The notes beneath the pieces are model-generated. The model did no database searches, was not told where the DNA came from, and was given only the letters and a program-made list of their open reading frames with translations. Made by a program: the position numbers and the translations under genes. Below, piece by piece: positions 1 through 12,057 of a DNA stretch of 64,000 nucleotides. The stretch's first letter is position 1. Each line of letters starts with the position of its first letter. This DNA comes from Acanthaster planci (Eukaryota > Echinodermata > Asteroidea > Valvatida > Acanthasteridae), in assembly GCF_001949145.1 (NCBI RefSeq), contig NW_019091371.1:2502521-2566520 (forward strand), in the 5' to 3' direction.

Positions 1-1183
1 GACCAGCAGGTAAGGTATAATGTTCCCTGTGCTCAAATGTCCCATCAGCAACGGGAGGAGTTACATGGGCTGACTCTTAATGCTGCATAGGCCTACACGT
101 TAGTGAATCTCATTAGCTCAGCCTCAAAGTCTTTGCAGGTAATTTTATTTTAGGTTGCAAGAGGATGACCAAAATAACGCCTTTGTTTGTTTCAGCCATA
201 TTGGAATCCTGATGAAAATTAGCAACATGGTTTTAGAAATGTTGAGGCCTCCCATTGGTTTATACGTGCAATACATATTCCCTTCATGGCCTTCGACACA
301 AAATTTACTCTGGCGACCTTTGACCCATTTTGTTAGGTCGATCACCTTTGCCTGTAAAGTTTGGGTTGCAAGAGTCTTTATTACTGAAGCAGTATCTCCT
401 ATCGTTTACCCTATATAAAATCCGCGTAAAAGTCATGATAGACATGCATCATTTTGCTTTTACCACACTTAGCATGCATACAAACGTATCCACAGCCCAT
501 TTGCTGCCATGGGTTTTTTTAAGTAGCATGAGGGCAAACTACTCACTGGCGACATTACCAAGATGCCATTAAAACGCAGGTGTAGCAAACTGTCAAGAAA
601 TCCATTATGCTGATATCAGCACTATTTTAGTTCTTGGATGCCCTGGAAAACAGTGACAATAATAACAACAGATTATTTTGAGAATTAATTAACCCGTGGC
701 GTTTGGCATCAATGCCCACTCGATACTTCATATAGCGTATACATGCAACCATTAGCGCAACACCACGTAAAGGTTTTCAGCCTCATAACTGGGAGTTAAA
801 GCTTTTAATGGTATATATATTTCCCTTTTCCATATCAAATGGTATCATTCAAAAGAAGACACTGGGGGAATAAAATTTAATTAAATGTGCGAAAGAACTA
901 AAGCTTTGATATCCTTACCGCAAAACAAAAGCTGGGACATACCCTTATACATCACGCGTGAGTCAGCATTTCTTTTTCTTGGGGTGGGTGGGCGCTACCC
1001 CATGACTCTTGAGGTGATTTTCCTCTGTGATGATAGATTTGGTGCATTAACTGATACGGGAATAAAGTGTTCATTCAATTTTACATTTCACTAAACATAC
1101 AAATAAACTGCCCTGTCGTATATACTTATTCACACTGGTTATAAATACACTAAAATGATTCTTTCCTTTCTCTGCTTTTACAG
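1..1183. other. Sequence upstream of the first transposase-derived exon
   Basis: No supportable gene. It is AT-rich with scattered short open frames that lack splice context or family resemblance. The last 30 bases are a pyrimidine-rich tract (TTCTTTCCTTTCTCTGCTTT) ending in ACAG at 1183, a good splice acceptor, so at least the right part should be intron of the gene whose exon starts at 1184. The upstream exons of that gene are not recognisable here and may lie outside the window. Confidence 0.5.
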
Positions 1184-2076
1184 CTACTCACAGTGCCCCA
1201 TCTGCAGAACCAGAAGCATTCCAAATAATTTTATCAGAAGTTCCAAAAATTACGATACCTTTGTCAAATGGTCATCATGAAAGAGATAAGAAATATGTAA
1301 AATACTTTAATGGTCTAGATGATATTGCTTATTACACGGGATTTTCCGTAAACGAATTTGATATTATTGTTGACAAACTTGAAAAACGGTTTCAGTTGGT
1401 TTGTGAAAGGAAGCGAAATCAAAATGCTATGAACCTTTCTTTCCGAGAATGTTTTATGATGACGGTAGTCAAATTAAGACATGGTTTTCATTTTGATCGT
1501 TTAGCGCATCTGTTTAATATAGACAAATCCCATTGTTATCCTGCATTTTCAAAATTGATCGAAGTTATTTTTGAATTTACTGAAAACATGGAGTGGTCGA
1601 ATAACTCTGTTAATAAACTTTTGCCGGATGGCTCTGTGAAGTTACCTAAACAGGTTCTTGTATTAGACGAAATTGAACTAGATCAGGTTTCTGGTTTCAA
1701 GGCATTACTTTGCGTTAATCCATTGAATGAATCCGTTGTTTTTGCTTCGGATGTTTATAAAGACTCCTTCCGATGCAAAAATACTAAAAGTAAAATTGCT
1801 TTGTTCGCTGTATTAATGAAAAACTTGAAGTGTGGAAACTTAAAAAGTGGCGATGAATTCATTGTCAATAAATCCTTGGAGATTAGAGAAGATATTCGGA
1901 GGCTCGGCTTGGAAATAAGAGAAAACGTAGCTATTAGAAAAAAGGCAATGAATGGTATTCGCGAGTTTAAAGTATTAAATAAAACAGATTGTTTTAAATC
2001 TGAGGAGATTAATAAGATTTGGTGGACTTGCTGTTTTTTACTTGTTTTAAAAACAAGATTTAATAATATTTTATGA
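1184..2076 (+). CDS. Inactive Harbinger/PIF-type transposase-derived terminal exon, copy 1
   Basis: About 296 codons open from a splice acceptor (TTTTACAG, ends 1183) to TAA at 2076; two bases are left before the first full codon, so the intron is phase 1. Residues about 45-150 match the helix-turn-helix region that precedes DDE_Tnp_4 in Harbinger transposases (YYTGFSVNEFD, then a second helical block LSFRECFMMTVVKLRHGF). The endonuclease part follows: first motif VLVLDEIEL (Asp kept, 1666), KALLCV, FASDVY, then the usual ADRGF motif reads IVNKSLEIR (Asp to Asn at 1867), and the E-containing helix reads RKKAMNGIREFK (Glu to Lys). The stretches that normally lie between the motifs are missing. 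The frame is nevertheless intact. There is no Met before the domain, so it must be spliced to an upstream exon. Harbinger assignment is from family knowledge; domestication is inference. A recently dead transposon is the alternative. Confidence 0.72.
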
Positions 2077-2262
2077 ATACGCCCCGTGACTGGGAAGTTT
2101 TTAGATCGTTCGTATCCTATCCATTAGAGAGTGGATGGATCAAAAACATTATATATTATTAAATGTTATATCATAATTTACAAAGAGGGTGAATCAAGTA
2201 TGCACTAATAATTGTGTCGTCAGACTTCTTTCCCTCCCCTTTGTTGAGTTGGCTGATCAAAG

Positions 2263-2835
2263 TTTGATCAAGTATCAAGTATTGATTGATGTATTTTGTA
2301 TGCACAGTATTATGTGCCACTTAATGACAACCGTTTTTTTGAGATCGTTAATTTTTGTTTGTTATAAGGTGAGGTTTTAATTTCCTCCTGTGTTATATGG
2401 TTGCTAGTGCTTGGAGATGTATTTGCCCTTTGTGACGATAAGCTTGCTAAAACAACGGTGAGCGTATTTGATGAAGAGGCATTTGTTTTAGCGAATTCAG
2501 ACTTCTACCCCATATTAGTGGGTAGATGAAAGTATATTCTTAGTATTTTGTTATTTGTTGTCAAGTATTGATTGGTGTCTTTCGTATGCACAGTATGTTA
2601 TGTACCTCTCATTGACAACCATGTGGTTAAGATCGTTGGTACATGTATTTGTTTTGTATAAAGTGAAGTTTTGACTTCCTCCTATATTCTCATGGTTGCA
2701 CGTACAGTGCTTGAAGATATATGCCCTTGGTAATGATCGGCTCGTTAAAATGATGGTCAGAGTGTTTAAAGACTTATCTATAGAGGCATTTTTTGTGGTT
2801 GGAGACAGGGATAATTTCGAATGTGGTGAAATAAC
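2263..2835 (+). repeat. Tandem units R1 and R2 of a three-copy exon-like repeat
   Basis: Two units about 290 bp apart share GTCAAGTATTGATTG, TATGCACAGTAT, the pyrimidine tract TTTCCTCCT and then (C)AG followed by TGCTTGRAGATRT and a homologous reading frame. A third, more diverged unit (R3) lies at 3877-4140. Each contains an acceptor-like AG immediately before TGCTTG, so these look like tandemly duplicated intron-plus-exon blocks rather than a plain satellite. Confidence 0.6.
2408..2529 (+). CDS. Exon-like frame in unit R1 (unrecognised protein)
   Basis: After an AG acceptor at 2406-2407 the frame is open for 39 codons, entered in phase 1, and reads LGDVFALCDDKLAKTTVSVF onward to TGA at 2527. 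R3 keeps the same start as LEDALALRYDNLLTQ (from 4010), and R2 keeps LEDICP before a stop; R2 carries the later part in another frame (FKDLSIEAFFVVGDRDNFEC, 2765-2824). Similarity at protein level despite frameshifts between copies suggests an ancestral coding exon. A GTGAGC donor at 2458 would cut the exon short. I do not recognise the family. R1 is the least broken copy. Confidence 0.35.
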
Positions 2836-3876
2836 TAAAGTGGAGAGGGACTACAATATACAGAGATTTCATCATAAAAATTGATAAGTTTGGACACTGC
2901 ATGTGCTTGCGATTAGTTCTTGAAGTATGGTGTTGGAGGCATAAAGGACATAGTATGTTGTAAAACGACGTGTGTACCGCACTAGGGAGTACCCCACGGC
3001 ATCGATGATACAACGTGGTCATTTTGGTTTCAGTAAGGGAGTGTCTGTCTTATTATATCACTCACATACTGATCCTTTCTTTTGAAATGTGAAGGACCAG
3101 TACTACGATCTCATTCATGCTCTCCCATTTCTTTCTGAGCCTATCAGTATTTGTGTACTATTTCTACATACGTTCCCTCGGTTACTTACATGTAGATCGG
3201 TGTGTTTTTGTGATTTTTATTGTTGGATGTATAAATTTAATAAATTGCCAATATTGTTTCTTGAAACCCTTTCATTGAGATTGAATTTATTGTGAGCAAT
3301 GGGGATTTCAGTATTTATGCAAATGAAACAACTGCTGATGAAAAGGGAGAATTTCTCATAAATTTCTTCTTTTTTAAAGGTTTATTTTACTTGTTAGCGT
3401 GCTTTTACACTTTGGGCCTTAAAAAGCAGGCAATATTGTCATCGGAATTACATATTGATTATTTAATTGGAAAAAACTCCATTTTAGTTTGATCAAGAAA
3501 TAGCTTTTCAGTATTTGCTGTATAAAATTATCTTTAACTTCCTTAGGGAATTCTCGCGTTAAATCTTTGAGCTGATATAATTACGCATGTATTTCTGAAA
3601 TTACAATTTTAAGCATCAATTATCAGAATCCTTGGTACAACAATCCTCAATGCAAGGTTTACCTGATTAAGCACACCTGTTTGGTCAATTATTGGGGTTT
3701 TTTTGGCAGAAAAGTTAAAAAAGTAGCATTTTCCAAAAAACCGAAAATAGTTCCAATAGCGTCATTGTTATACTGCACTTTTGAAATGGCTTGAATTTAT
3801 TTGGGGTCGTAGAAATTCCTTGTATAAACCTTAGTTTACTATCGGAGGAAAGCGTGCACCGGGAACAACGATTCCC

Positions 3877-4542
3877 TGTGCAAGTATTGGTGAATAAACA
3901 ACATATATGTACCATTTATTGACGGTTTTTCTGGTAATATGGCATTGATTTTTAATATATAGAGTGAAATTTCCATCTCCACCTGTACGATCATTGGTGC
4001 ACTAACAGTGCTTGAGGATGCACTTGCCCTTCGTTATGATAATCTTTTAACGCAATGGTATTTTGTGTCTATGATTTGTCTATAAGAGGCTACATTTGGT
4101 AATTTTTTGATCGATCCTGAAACTAATTTTGATGAGGTCATGGTTGATTTCCTCGAATAATTTGCTGACACAAAAAAGATGTTAATTGCAGATGATGTGT
4201 TCTCCCTAATAGAACAAAAGATTTTAGCCGTTACCCCTTTGTAGCCCCTGGTGAGCAGTGCAATAACCATGATGCTTTCCAGGGTATGGTTAATCTGCCC
4301 AGTAGAGACGATGATCTTCCGCATGTTGTCTGGGGATATTTGTGATGAAAGCCCATTTTTGGGGGATATTTTCAAGGAGGGGTCCTCATTTCGTTTTAGA
4401 AGAAGATACTAATGAAAACTTTCACCGTGATTCGAGAGAGTACAGTTATTTCGATAATCCTTTGATTGTTGTTCCTCCCACAGTTTCTGAATCTGCGTAC
4501 GATAAATTCCGAATTGTATGCATTTCAAATTTTCGGAAGTGA
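3877..4542 (+). pseudogene. Unit R3 and a decayed downstream reading frame
   Basis: R3 repeats the R1/R2 block, then the coding look continues with a few stops and frame changes: EATFGNFLIDPETNFDEVMV near 4086-4145, FADTKKMLIADDVFSLIEQK after one stop, DAFQGMVNLPSRDDDLPHVV in another frame near 4270, and NPLIVVPPTVSESAYDKFRI near 4458-4517. Amino-acid composition is protein-like in each piece, but at least three disruptions are needed to read through. I cannot name the protein. It lies downstream of the dead transposase exon on the same strand, so it may be part of the same gene family or an unrelated decayed element. Confidence 0.4.
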
Positions 4543-6444
4543 AAGGTGTTTCCAGACAAGAACTGCACCAACTCTACTCGACTGCATATACATTTCAAAC
4601 CAAACTAGTGACCAGTAGGTTTTAGAGAATTTCACAATATGCCTTACAGTATTCAGAGCTCATTCTACTGGATGTGAACCGATAATTCATCCAATATATT
4701 ATACAGTACCAACCCATTTTGAGAAATTACCAGCACCTATTTTAAAACTGAGGGAAACCAAGCTCTGCCCCGCTTCATGAAGGCAGCCTTTTCTTAGGTT
4801 GGCAACGCATACACAAAATATACCACGACACACTTTATTGATTTAAATGATAAAATGACGGCAAACGTGGTCCCACCAAGCAACCACTTGGGCAGGCCAG
4901 GGTTGGACGTGAAAGAAGCCCTCTCCCCAATATTGAGGGCGTGAACCATGTCAATCAAATGGATTGTCAAACATGCGCAGCACAGACGCAGGAAATTCAG
5001 CTCGGCGAATTGAAGGGACTGCGCGGCCATCACAGGCTATTCATTACTATGGCATTTTCCAACTCACCGGCTTTAGCGCCGTGCATGAATGCACTTCAGT
5101 GAATGAACTGAGGTTGGAGGCCATTGTATTGAATACCCTAAGATGGCCACGCGACACACATCGGCAGTTACTGCTGAGCTGCCTATCAAGTGCATAGAGA
5201 TCAGTGAGCGCTGATCGTTCTAAACGAATGTAGGGCCGGGGGATGGGTAGGCTTGTACCCATTATAATGGCTGCTCAACCGCCTTATCTGCAGTTGAGAA
5301 CTTTGTCAGAGCTTACCAAATAGTAAACTACTTTCTTAACAACAGGGTTCTGAATACATTATAGATTTAACTACAGTAGTTGTAGCACGTTTTGATTAAT
5401 TTAGTGTAGTGAACTGACTAAACAGAGTTTGGGGTCAGGGTACATTATTTTGTGAAAAAATTTATTTCTTGCTCATCCGATTCCATTACAGACATGACAT
5501 GGTGGTAAACATTCACAAGTCTGTCCGACGCCCGCGAAAACCCTTGCACAGATTAAACACTTGTTTACAATCTCTTCACCAACATTGTCACATTGTTCAA
5601 CATTGTGGGAAATTTCCATGCAAATTCCCTATCCAACCACTATTGGCTCCTTGACACCCTTACACTACAAAAAACTCATTACCATGGCCTATTTCCCCTG
5701 GATACAGCTAGCTCCCCGAAATAAACTCGCGTAGCTTTAACAGTAAAAGTGAAACAGCGCCCTCTGCTGAGAGAAAAATAGTGATATTAAATCATGGATA
5801 CTTGTACCGCCGCATTAGTATGGGGGCTGACCAGTTCAGGCAAGGCTTTTCCTATAATGGTATATGTGTCACGAGATAAGGTAAGTGCTATGGTACGTAG
5901 CAGAAGAAGCACTGCTGGTGTAGCGAGGCAGCCGGAAAAATACGATATCGTGCACGATAGGGGCAAAATGTCAAATCCCTATACACACTCTAGATTATTG
6001 TTACCTAATACACCCCCTAGAAGTCTGTAAAGAATTCCTGAAATTATGATCAAACAATGACCAACACAAAGGCGGGGGAGTTGACAATTTCAAATTATGA
6101 CATAATGAGAAGGACGAACATTATTAATTACGTGGCACATGGGGACTGAAGAGAACCTGTTCGCTTAAGCAAATAAATATGAGGATTGCTGAAGCAGACC
6201 AGTGACTGACAATGAATTTTATGGCCTAAGGTTGTAAGGATTGAGACTCTGATAGTGGAATTGTTTTGTGTGTGTGTACCGGTTGCCTCGATTACAGCTT
6301 CATAGTATTGTCCTTGAAAGTGCCACAATAATATTGAGGGCGGCTGCGCATACGTGAATTCTTCAATGTACAATAATTATACTTTTTTTTAAGAAAAAGT
6401 AAAACTTAAGAGCTTTTACAGAGAAGATGTTACTGGTACTCTTA
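4543..6444. other. No gene seen
   Basis: Nothing coding is supportable. Notable only for one CTCF-like core on the minus strand (AGCGCCCTCT at 5756-5765, read AGAGGGCGCT on the other strand) and for moderately GC-rich sequence around 4860-5260. Confidence 0.5.
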
Positions 6445-8247
6445 GGTCGAGTTTTGGCGGCCTGTTCTCGACACGGGTTTCTTGTTCTGGCGCTCGAACA
6501 GCGGGAACACGACTCAAGAACACTGTTCTAGGAATAGGATCACACACCATCTCCTTGTCAGGGTTTTACAGGAACACACGGAAAAACTCGTGAGATTTTG
6601 ATTTTTGAGCAGCTGCAAAAAGTAGAGAGCTGGCTTCCAAAGCAATAGACCATGTTGACAATGGAAAGTTTTGCAAAATTAAAAGCCTCGGTAGAGGGAG
6701 CAGCCTCTCCTGGCGAGTCCATTGGAGCTAATTAACATATAATTTTTTAAAGTCCAAATTCCTCGACTACTTATCGTATCCTACCCCTGAACATGTTGAA
6801 AAGCCTTGTTTAGTCATTTTACAGCCAGGGCCTCCCCTAACCGGAAAAAAAATGCAAACAAACCCAGATGGCCTTGAGCCAGCCTCCAGGCAATTCCCAT
6901 AGGAATGTGTACTAAGTGGTCCCTTGTGCACAACCTAATGGGTTGTTTACAAAACGGTGCCTGGGGCAGGCAGTGGAATGTTCTTCATCAGTGACAGCTG
7001 TCTTGAACTTGTCAGAGGCCTCTGTCGGCTGTCTTTGAAGTGTTATTTTTGCTGGGGGGGTGTTGTGGTGGCGGTATGGCTTGGCTGGCGAGGGCCCCCC
7101 TTCAAATCCGGATAGCCTGGGAAAACGGCCCACACGGTACTGTAATGTACTTTGGTGGGTTTTGGTGGTTTGTAAAATCTGCAGAGGCTAGGGGACAACC
7201 ACTGAAGCATTACTATACCCTCAGGACGAGCACAGGGCTCTGCAAACCTGAAAAATAAAACGGACTCAACGGAATAGTCCGTCCACGGAACCGTGTGAGT
7301 TTAAATTAGGAACGCGTCCCAGGTTAACATTAATTATTTTCCGAAACACAGAAATGAATGATCATGTTTATGCAGAAAAGAACTCAGCCCATCCAAACCT
7401 TAACTGTCGAATAACGTACATGGACGCCGCCATGTTGCATGTTGCTTGTGATAACCGGTTGTTTGTTCCCCGCGTTCGAGCGGCCGACCCATGAACAAAA
7501 AATCGAGCTGTTCGTAAACACACGGGAACAAGCCGCCGGAACTCAGCCTGAAATTCTAGAAAACTAAATTTGTTATCCGGCAACTTCCAAGCTTTTTTCC
7601 ACTTCAATTATAATTTAATCCCATGTGCATATAATGCGGTGTTGAAGTGTTTTTCTTGCTCAAAAGGAAAAACAAAAGACTAGAAAAAAATAGATAGTTT
7701 GTACCCAAAGGAGGCACGTTTATTCTGAGTTCAGGCGGCTTGTTCTCGTATGTTCAGCTCGATTTGTTGTTCGTGGGTCGGCTGCTCGAACGCTGGGAAC
7801 GTACAACCGGTTATTATCGCTGGTAGTTATTTGTGGCAAGCAACATGCAACATGGCAGCGTCCCTGTGCATTCTTCGATAGTCAATGTCGGTTAACTCTG
7901 CTCATTTCTTTTCCGTTAAAAAATCGTTTCTTAGGGTGTATATAAAATCATATTGAAATCGGAGGATTCGGGACTGTAATGGCCAATGTTAATTTTGCAA
8001 AACTTTCTATTGTGTTCCGATTTGTAAGCCATATCGATCCTTTTTTGCGGCTGATCAAAAATCAAATCTCACGAGTGCAGCTGATCAAAATTCAAATCAC
8101 AGGAGTTTTTCTGTGTGTTTGTGTAAAATCCTGACGAGGGGGTGATGTGTGATCCTGTTTCGAGAACAGTGTTCTTGGGTCATGTTACTGCTGCTCGAGC
8201 GCGAGAACACAAAGCCCATGTCAAGAACAGGCCGCCCGAACTCGACC
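6445..8247. repeat. Nested foldback (two pairs of inverted arms)
   Basis: The outer arms 6445-6682 and 7988-8247 are inverted copies: GGTCGAGTTTTGGCGGCCTG at the left end matches the reverse complement of CAGGCCGCCCGAACTCGACC at the right, and GGAAAGTTTTGCAAAATTA matches TAATTTTGCAAAACTTTC. Inside lie a second inverted pair, 7376-7557 and 7722-7912, sharing CATGTTGCATGTTGCTTG. All four arms carry a related core of about 70 bp with GGCGGCYTGTTC, TTGTTC and GCTCGAACGCGGGAAC. No transposase frame is inside. This is probably a nonautonomous foldback element, or one element inserted into a relative of itself. Confidence 0.75.
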
Positions 8248-8598
8248 GAACAGTGGATAATGAAATGACAGAAGTTCTGGTGTCAAAATTATGTTAGGAA
8301 CAAAAACAATTTAATTTCGAAGCTGAACTCTTTGGATAAAGACAAATAACTATAAGTGTTAACTGGGAATTTGTTACTACTGAATATTTGCAAACGTTTT
8401 TTGAGAAAATTTTATATTTTCAAATGGAACGTCTCAGAGATTTGTTGCAAATTCAATTTCTTCTTTACTGTTGATGCATGAAAACGTGCATTGGTGCAAT
8501 TTCTCTTGTAACTTTGCTCTTTCCTGGGGAAACAATAAGCCGATTTTTTTTTCAGTCATCCGGTTTTTAGGCCGGGGCTGTGGAGTTTTATTTTATGT

Positions 8599-8622
8599 AA
8601 AAAAAAAAAAAAAAAAAAAAAA
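8599..8622 (+). repeat. Poly(A) tract
   Basis: Twenty-four consecutive A. It could be a retroelement tail, but no retroelement body is recognisable immediately upstream. Confidence 0.8.
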
Positions 8623-8635
8623 TTAGTTATCTATT

Positions 8636-8820
8636 GAGGGCGCCATTCTTAAGAGTACATCTGTGAATCGATTCAGTCATGAGGGCACTGTCTCCTGTAA
8701 ATTGAAAATTGCCTAATCGACTCAACAGAGGGCGCTGTTAACAAATTTTAATCTTCCTATAGGGGGCGCTATTCCTTAGGTCAAAAGATGGCGCTAAATA
8801 TTAGTTCAAGAGAGGGCGCT
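8636..8820 (+). promoter_or_regulatory. Cluster of five CTCF-like GGCGCT cores
   Basis: GAGGGCGCC (8636), AGAGGGCGCT (8727), AGGGGGCGCT (8761), GATGGCGCT (8787) and AGAGGGCGCT (8811) lie within 185 bp, all in the same orientation. The core AGRGGGCGCT equals the centre of the bilaterian CTCF motif. Related single sites occur at 5756, 19031, 19401 and 23134. Binding is not shown; the word could equally be part of a repeat family. Confidence 0.35.
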
Positions 8821-9120
8821 ACAATTTTTATTTATTTATATTTTCAGCTAGCTAGCTGAGGGAGTCTCAAATACTAGACAGCGCGCGGAATGTGAACAGA
8901 CGAAACTTACGCGAGGAAAAAACGTCCTCTGCAGGAGGTAATTTTTAAGTTTGACCGGAGCCTTACGAGATGATGCAATTACTCTTTGTAAATGAAATGT
9001 GAAAGTTTGCATGGCTTAGCAGTTGTTTCAGTTAAAGCTTGCATCATTTGTTGCTGGAGCAGGTCGACCATGCAGACACATAGCCTACGTACACAATACG
9101 TAGGGCCTACATGTACATAC

Positions 9121-9420
9121 CAATACAGGAGATATGCAGTCATGAAGCCAAACCACGGTGATTGTGTTTGTATTGCGCTTGTCCAATGTGTATTAGACTT
9201 GCGTTGCAGCCGTTCATCGGTATATCAACAGTACAAACACTGCCAATTTGTGTGAATTTTGGTAATCCAGTGGTTACATACATGTACAGCATAATGCCAG
9301 GTTTATGATAATGGGGTGTGAGTTCGAATACTCGGTTGAAATTGTGGACAGGGAGGTTTTTTTTTAATTAACGAAAATATAAAGCCCGATTTAACATGTG
9401 ACGTTTTTATGGTTGGTTGA
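9121..9420 (+). repeat. Interspersed repeat, copy 1 (second copy at 38240-38520)
   Basis: Shares with 38240-38520 the blocks TGTGTTTGTATTGCGC, TCCAATG, ATTAGACT, CAGCC.TTCATCG, TTGTGTGAA, GGGGTGTG followed by GTTCGAAT, GAAATTGTGGAC.GGGAGG plus a T run, then AAAGCCCG and TTTTATGGTTRGTTG. The B-box-like GTTCGAATAC at 9324 hints at a tRNA-type SINE, but no convincing A box is present. Confidence 0.65.
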
Positions 9421-9660
9421 GCATCTAGATGTAGATGTCATGCATTGTGCATGGTTGTGTACCGTGATTGGGTTCCTACGTGTTATTGCATATAGCTCTG
9501 TACAGTGTAGGCTACATTTACATAGAGACGTTAGGTAGGCCTAACATGTGTGACCGTATTTGCCATGGTCCCTTTTGGTCTGGATTAGGTACCGGTAATA
9601 TTGAACAGCTCCAACTGGAACATCACTCAATTCAGGTCAGAGAGAAGCATATCAAACAGC

Positions 9661-11870
9661 TTACATGTATGTCTTCTGAATGTGCATGTAGATGAATTTT
9701 GAACAGATTTGATGTTGTAATATGGCAGCTGATTCCACAGTCCCTAGTTGTTGTTGCTGAAGGCATTTAATTCTTGTTGAAGGAACTGTTAGTGATAGAG
9801 GAATGTGCAATCTTGTTTTCCTAGTGTGACATCCCGTAAGTGTGCTGAACTTCAGGTGGTCTTCAACTAGCAGATGTACATGTACATTATTGTGAACCAT
9901 TTTGTGTAACATAACTAACCTGTTAATACATCATCTCTCACAAAGTGCTGGGAGTTGAAGGTGTTTGAGTGTAGCTGTAACTGAGCTTTCTCTACGACAG
10001 GTAGAATCATCGGTGATGAAGTGAGCTGCTCGGCTCTGCACTACATGTACCTCCACTTTCTCTATGTTGCATTTAGTATGAGAATCCCATACTGTGCTAC
10101 AGTACTCAACGTGAGCTCAACCCAGGCTCTTCTATGCTTGAATCTTCACTTTTTGAGGGGCATTGCCAAGGTTTCAACAAAGAAATCCAGTCATACCATT
10201 TGCTTTGGAGACTACTGCATCAATGTGAGTATTCCATTTGAAATCAAAAGACAAGGTAACTCCTACGTACATGTACTTGTGGTGTTTCAATATGTTGACG
10301 GTGAGATTACAAGGGTTGAAATTAACCTTTTCTTTCTGGTAGTCAGCAGGACCAGTACTTCAAAATTTCGACTGGTCCTTCACATCTGTTTTGCTTTTTC
10401 CAGTCAGGTCTGGAACATGTATGTGTACATGGTTTTGAATGCTGCTTTCAAAATGGCTGGAACCAGTGAAACCAAAGTCATAGAGTGTTTTCAAAACGAG
10501 TAGATTTGGCTTCAACTTTAGTTATGCCGGTTCCAGCCACTTTGAAACAGCAGTCAAAACCACATGTCCAAGCTCACAGTCTGCCTGGAACCAGCAAAAC
10601 TAGTCTAAGCCAAATGCACTCATTTCGGAAATGCTCTAGGTGTGGCAAAAACTACAATTTGGATCGTTCTCACACATGTATGTCGCACAGCTAGGTACAG
10701 CACATGAAAATGTATAACCGGATCCACTATGCTAGTAGTTCGGATAATGTGTACAGAGATCTTTTTTTTTCAGTTCTTCAATATTTTATTAAATTTGTCT
10801 ATTTATTTTGTACTGGCCCAACGGACCACGAGTTTTATTAGATCAGCTGGTCCGCCAACTTTTCTACTGGCCTTGGGCCATCGGACCACCATTAATTTTG
10901 ACCCCTGGATTAAACAGTTTATACGAATACCCAATGGTACATGTAGCTTTCTTTTTGTGAAATGTACGCTGCATTTCTGCGGTTTAAAGGATACCATCGA
11001 TTTCCTCTCCTAGTCCTCGAGCAGCTACAGGTCTTTTTGAAGGATCCCAGAATCTGCTGCTGATGTCATAGGACAAGACAATCATCCACAAACAGACATA
11101 CACATACTTGGGATGTAATGCCATCAGGGAGACCATTAGTATACAGGAGAAACAGGAGAGGTCCAAGAACGGTGCCCTGAGGTACCCCAGACAATACCTC
11201 AACAGGAGTTGAAGATGGGCCTTGAAGAACAACAGTTTGATGCTTCCCAGTGATCAAAGATGAGATCCAAGTAAATAAGGGACCTTCAATGTTGGAATGA
11301 TTGAGCTTATGAAGGAGTCTGCAGTGAGGAATCGTGTCGAAAGCCTTAGCAAAATCTAAAACAATGACATGAACATGCTTAACAGACTCGCTAGTTTCCC
11401 AAATACGATAAACTGTAGCCAGAAGTTGAGTTTCAAAAGACACTTTTTACTCTAAACCCATGTTGGCATTGATTCAAAGCAAGGAAGCGATCAAGATGTT
11501 TCATGACATGACTGTAAATTATATGCTCAATAACTTTGCAACGTACAGAGGTGAAGGAAACAGGCCTGTAATTAGATTGGTACGACTTCCTTTTTTGAAG
11601 AAAGGAGCAATATTTGCCATAGACCAATCAGCTGGAACAAAACCAGTGAGGAGACTTTGAATAAAGTATCTTTGTAGGCCTAAGTGCTTGGGGGGGATTT
11701 CTGATGCACGTGTCTTCAAAAGGAAAGGGTCAATCCCATCTGGACCAGGGGCCTTTTGTGGAGCTAAACTGTTCAGAAGTTTAAAATCACCATCTGGTTG
11801 GGTTTGAAGTGGCGGAATTGAAGGGAGTTTTAGTGCCAAAAAGCTTGGGAAAGTGAAGCAGAACCCTCAT
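9661..11870 (-). mobile_element. Degenerate non-LTR retrotransposon (CR1/L2/Jockey-type reverse transcriptase)
   Basis: Read on the minus strand from 11839 down, broken over several frames: APQKAPGPDGIDPFLLK (RT block 0/1), NYRPVSFTSVRCKVIEHIIY, LNQCQHGFR, VLDFAKAFDTIPHCRLLHKL (catalytic Asp region), SGVPQGTVLGPLLFLLY, then CLFVDDCLVL, the active-site FxDD box. Next come PQKCSVHFTKRK, an interruption, YLGVTLSFDFKWNTHI near 10250, VEYCSTVWDSHTK near 10080 and a C-terminal piece down to 9661. Motif order and the YLGV...W..HI / EYCS.VWD tail are typical of the CR1/L2/Jockey group. Frameshifts and stops make it inactive; no endonuclease domain is visible before the gap at 12058. Confidence 0.88.
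10400..10800. other. Foreign segment inside the retrotransposon
   Basis: The RT reading stops making sense between about 10360 and 10800. On the plus strand this insert has an open stretch ending at TAG 10692 with the pattern FRKCSRCGKNYNLDRSHTC, a possible Cys2-His-Cys zinc-binding knuckle, and repeats of the word CTGGAACCAG (10454, 10590). It may be an insertion of another element or an exon fragment. I do not recognise it. Confidence 0.3.
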
Positions 11871-12057
11871 GGTAAACACTGATCTCTAACAACTTTATGG
11901 CAAATCTCCCTGAGTCCTGATGAGCCCAAAGCAATGGATATTTCCATCTATTTGATACATAATGATATATGGCACTTAATGTCTGCCTAGAAGGTTGATT
12001 CGTCCTTATAGTTCTGGGGGTATAATGGGGCTAGGCAGGATGGAATAGTATCCTGGA

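Noticed and set aside
10021-10503. 160-codon plus-strand frame
   Set aside because: Antisense to the C-terminal part of the non-LTR reverse transcriptase, which explains the sequence.
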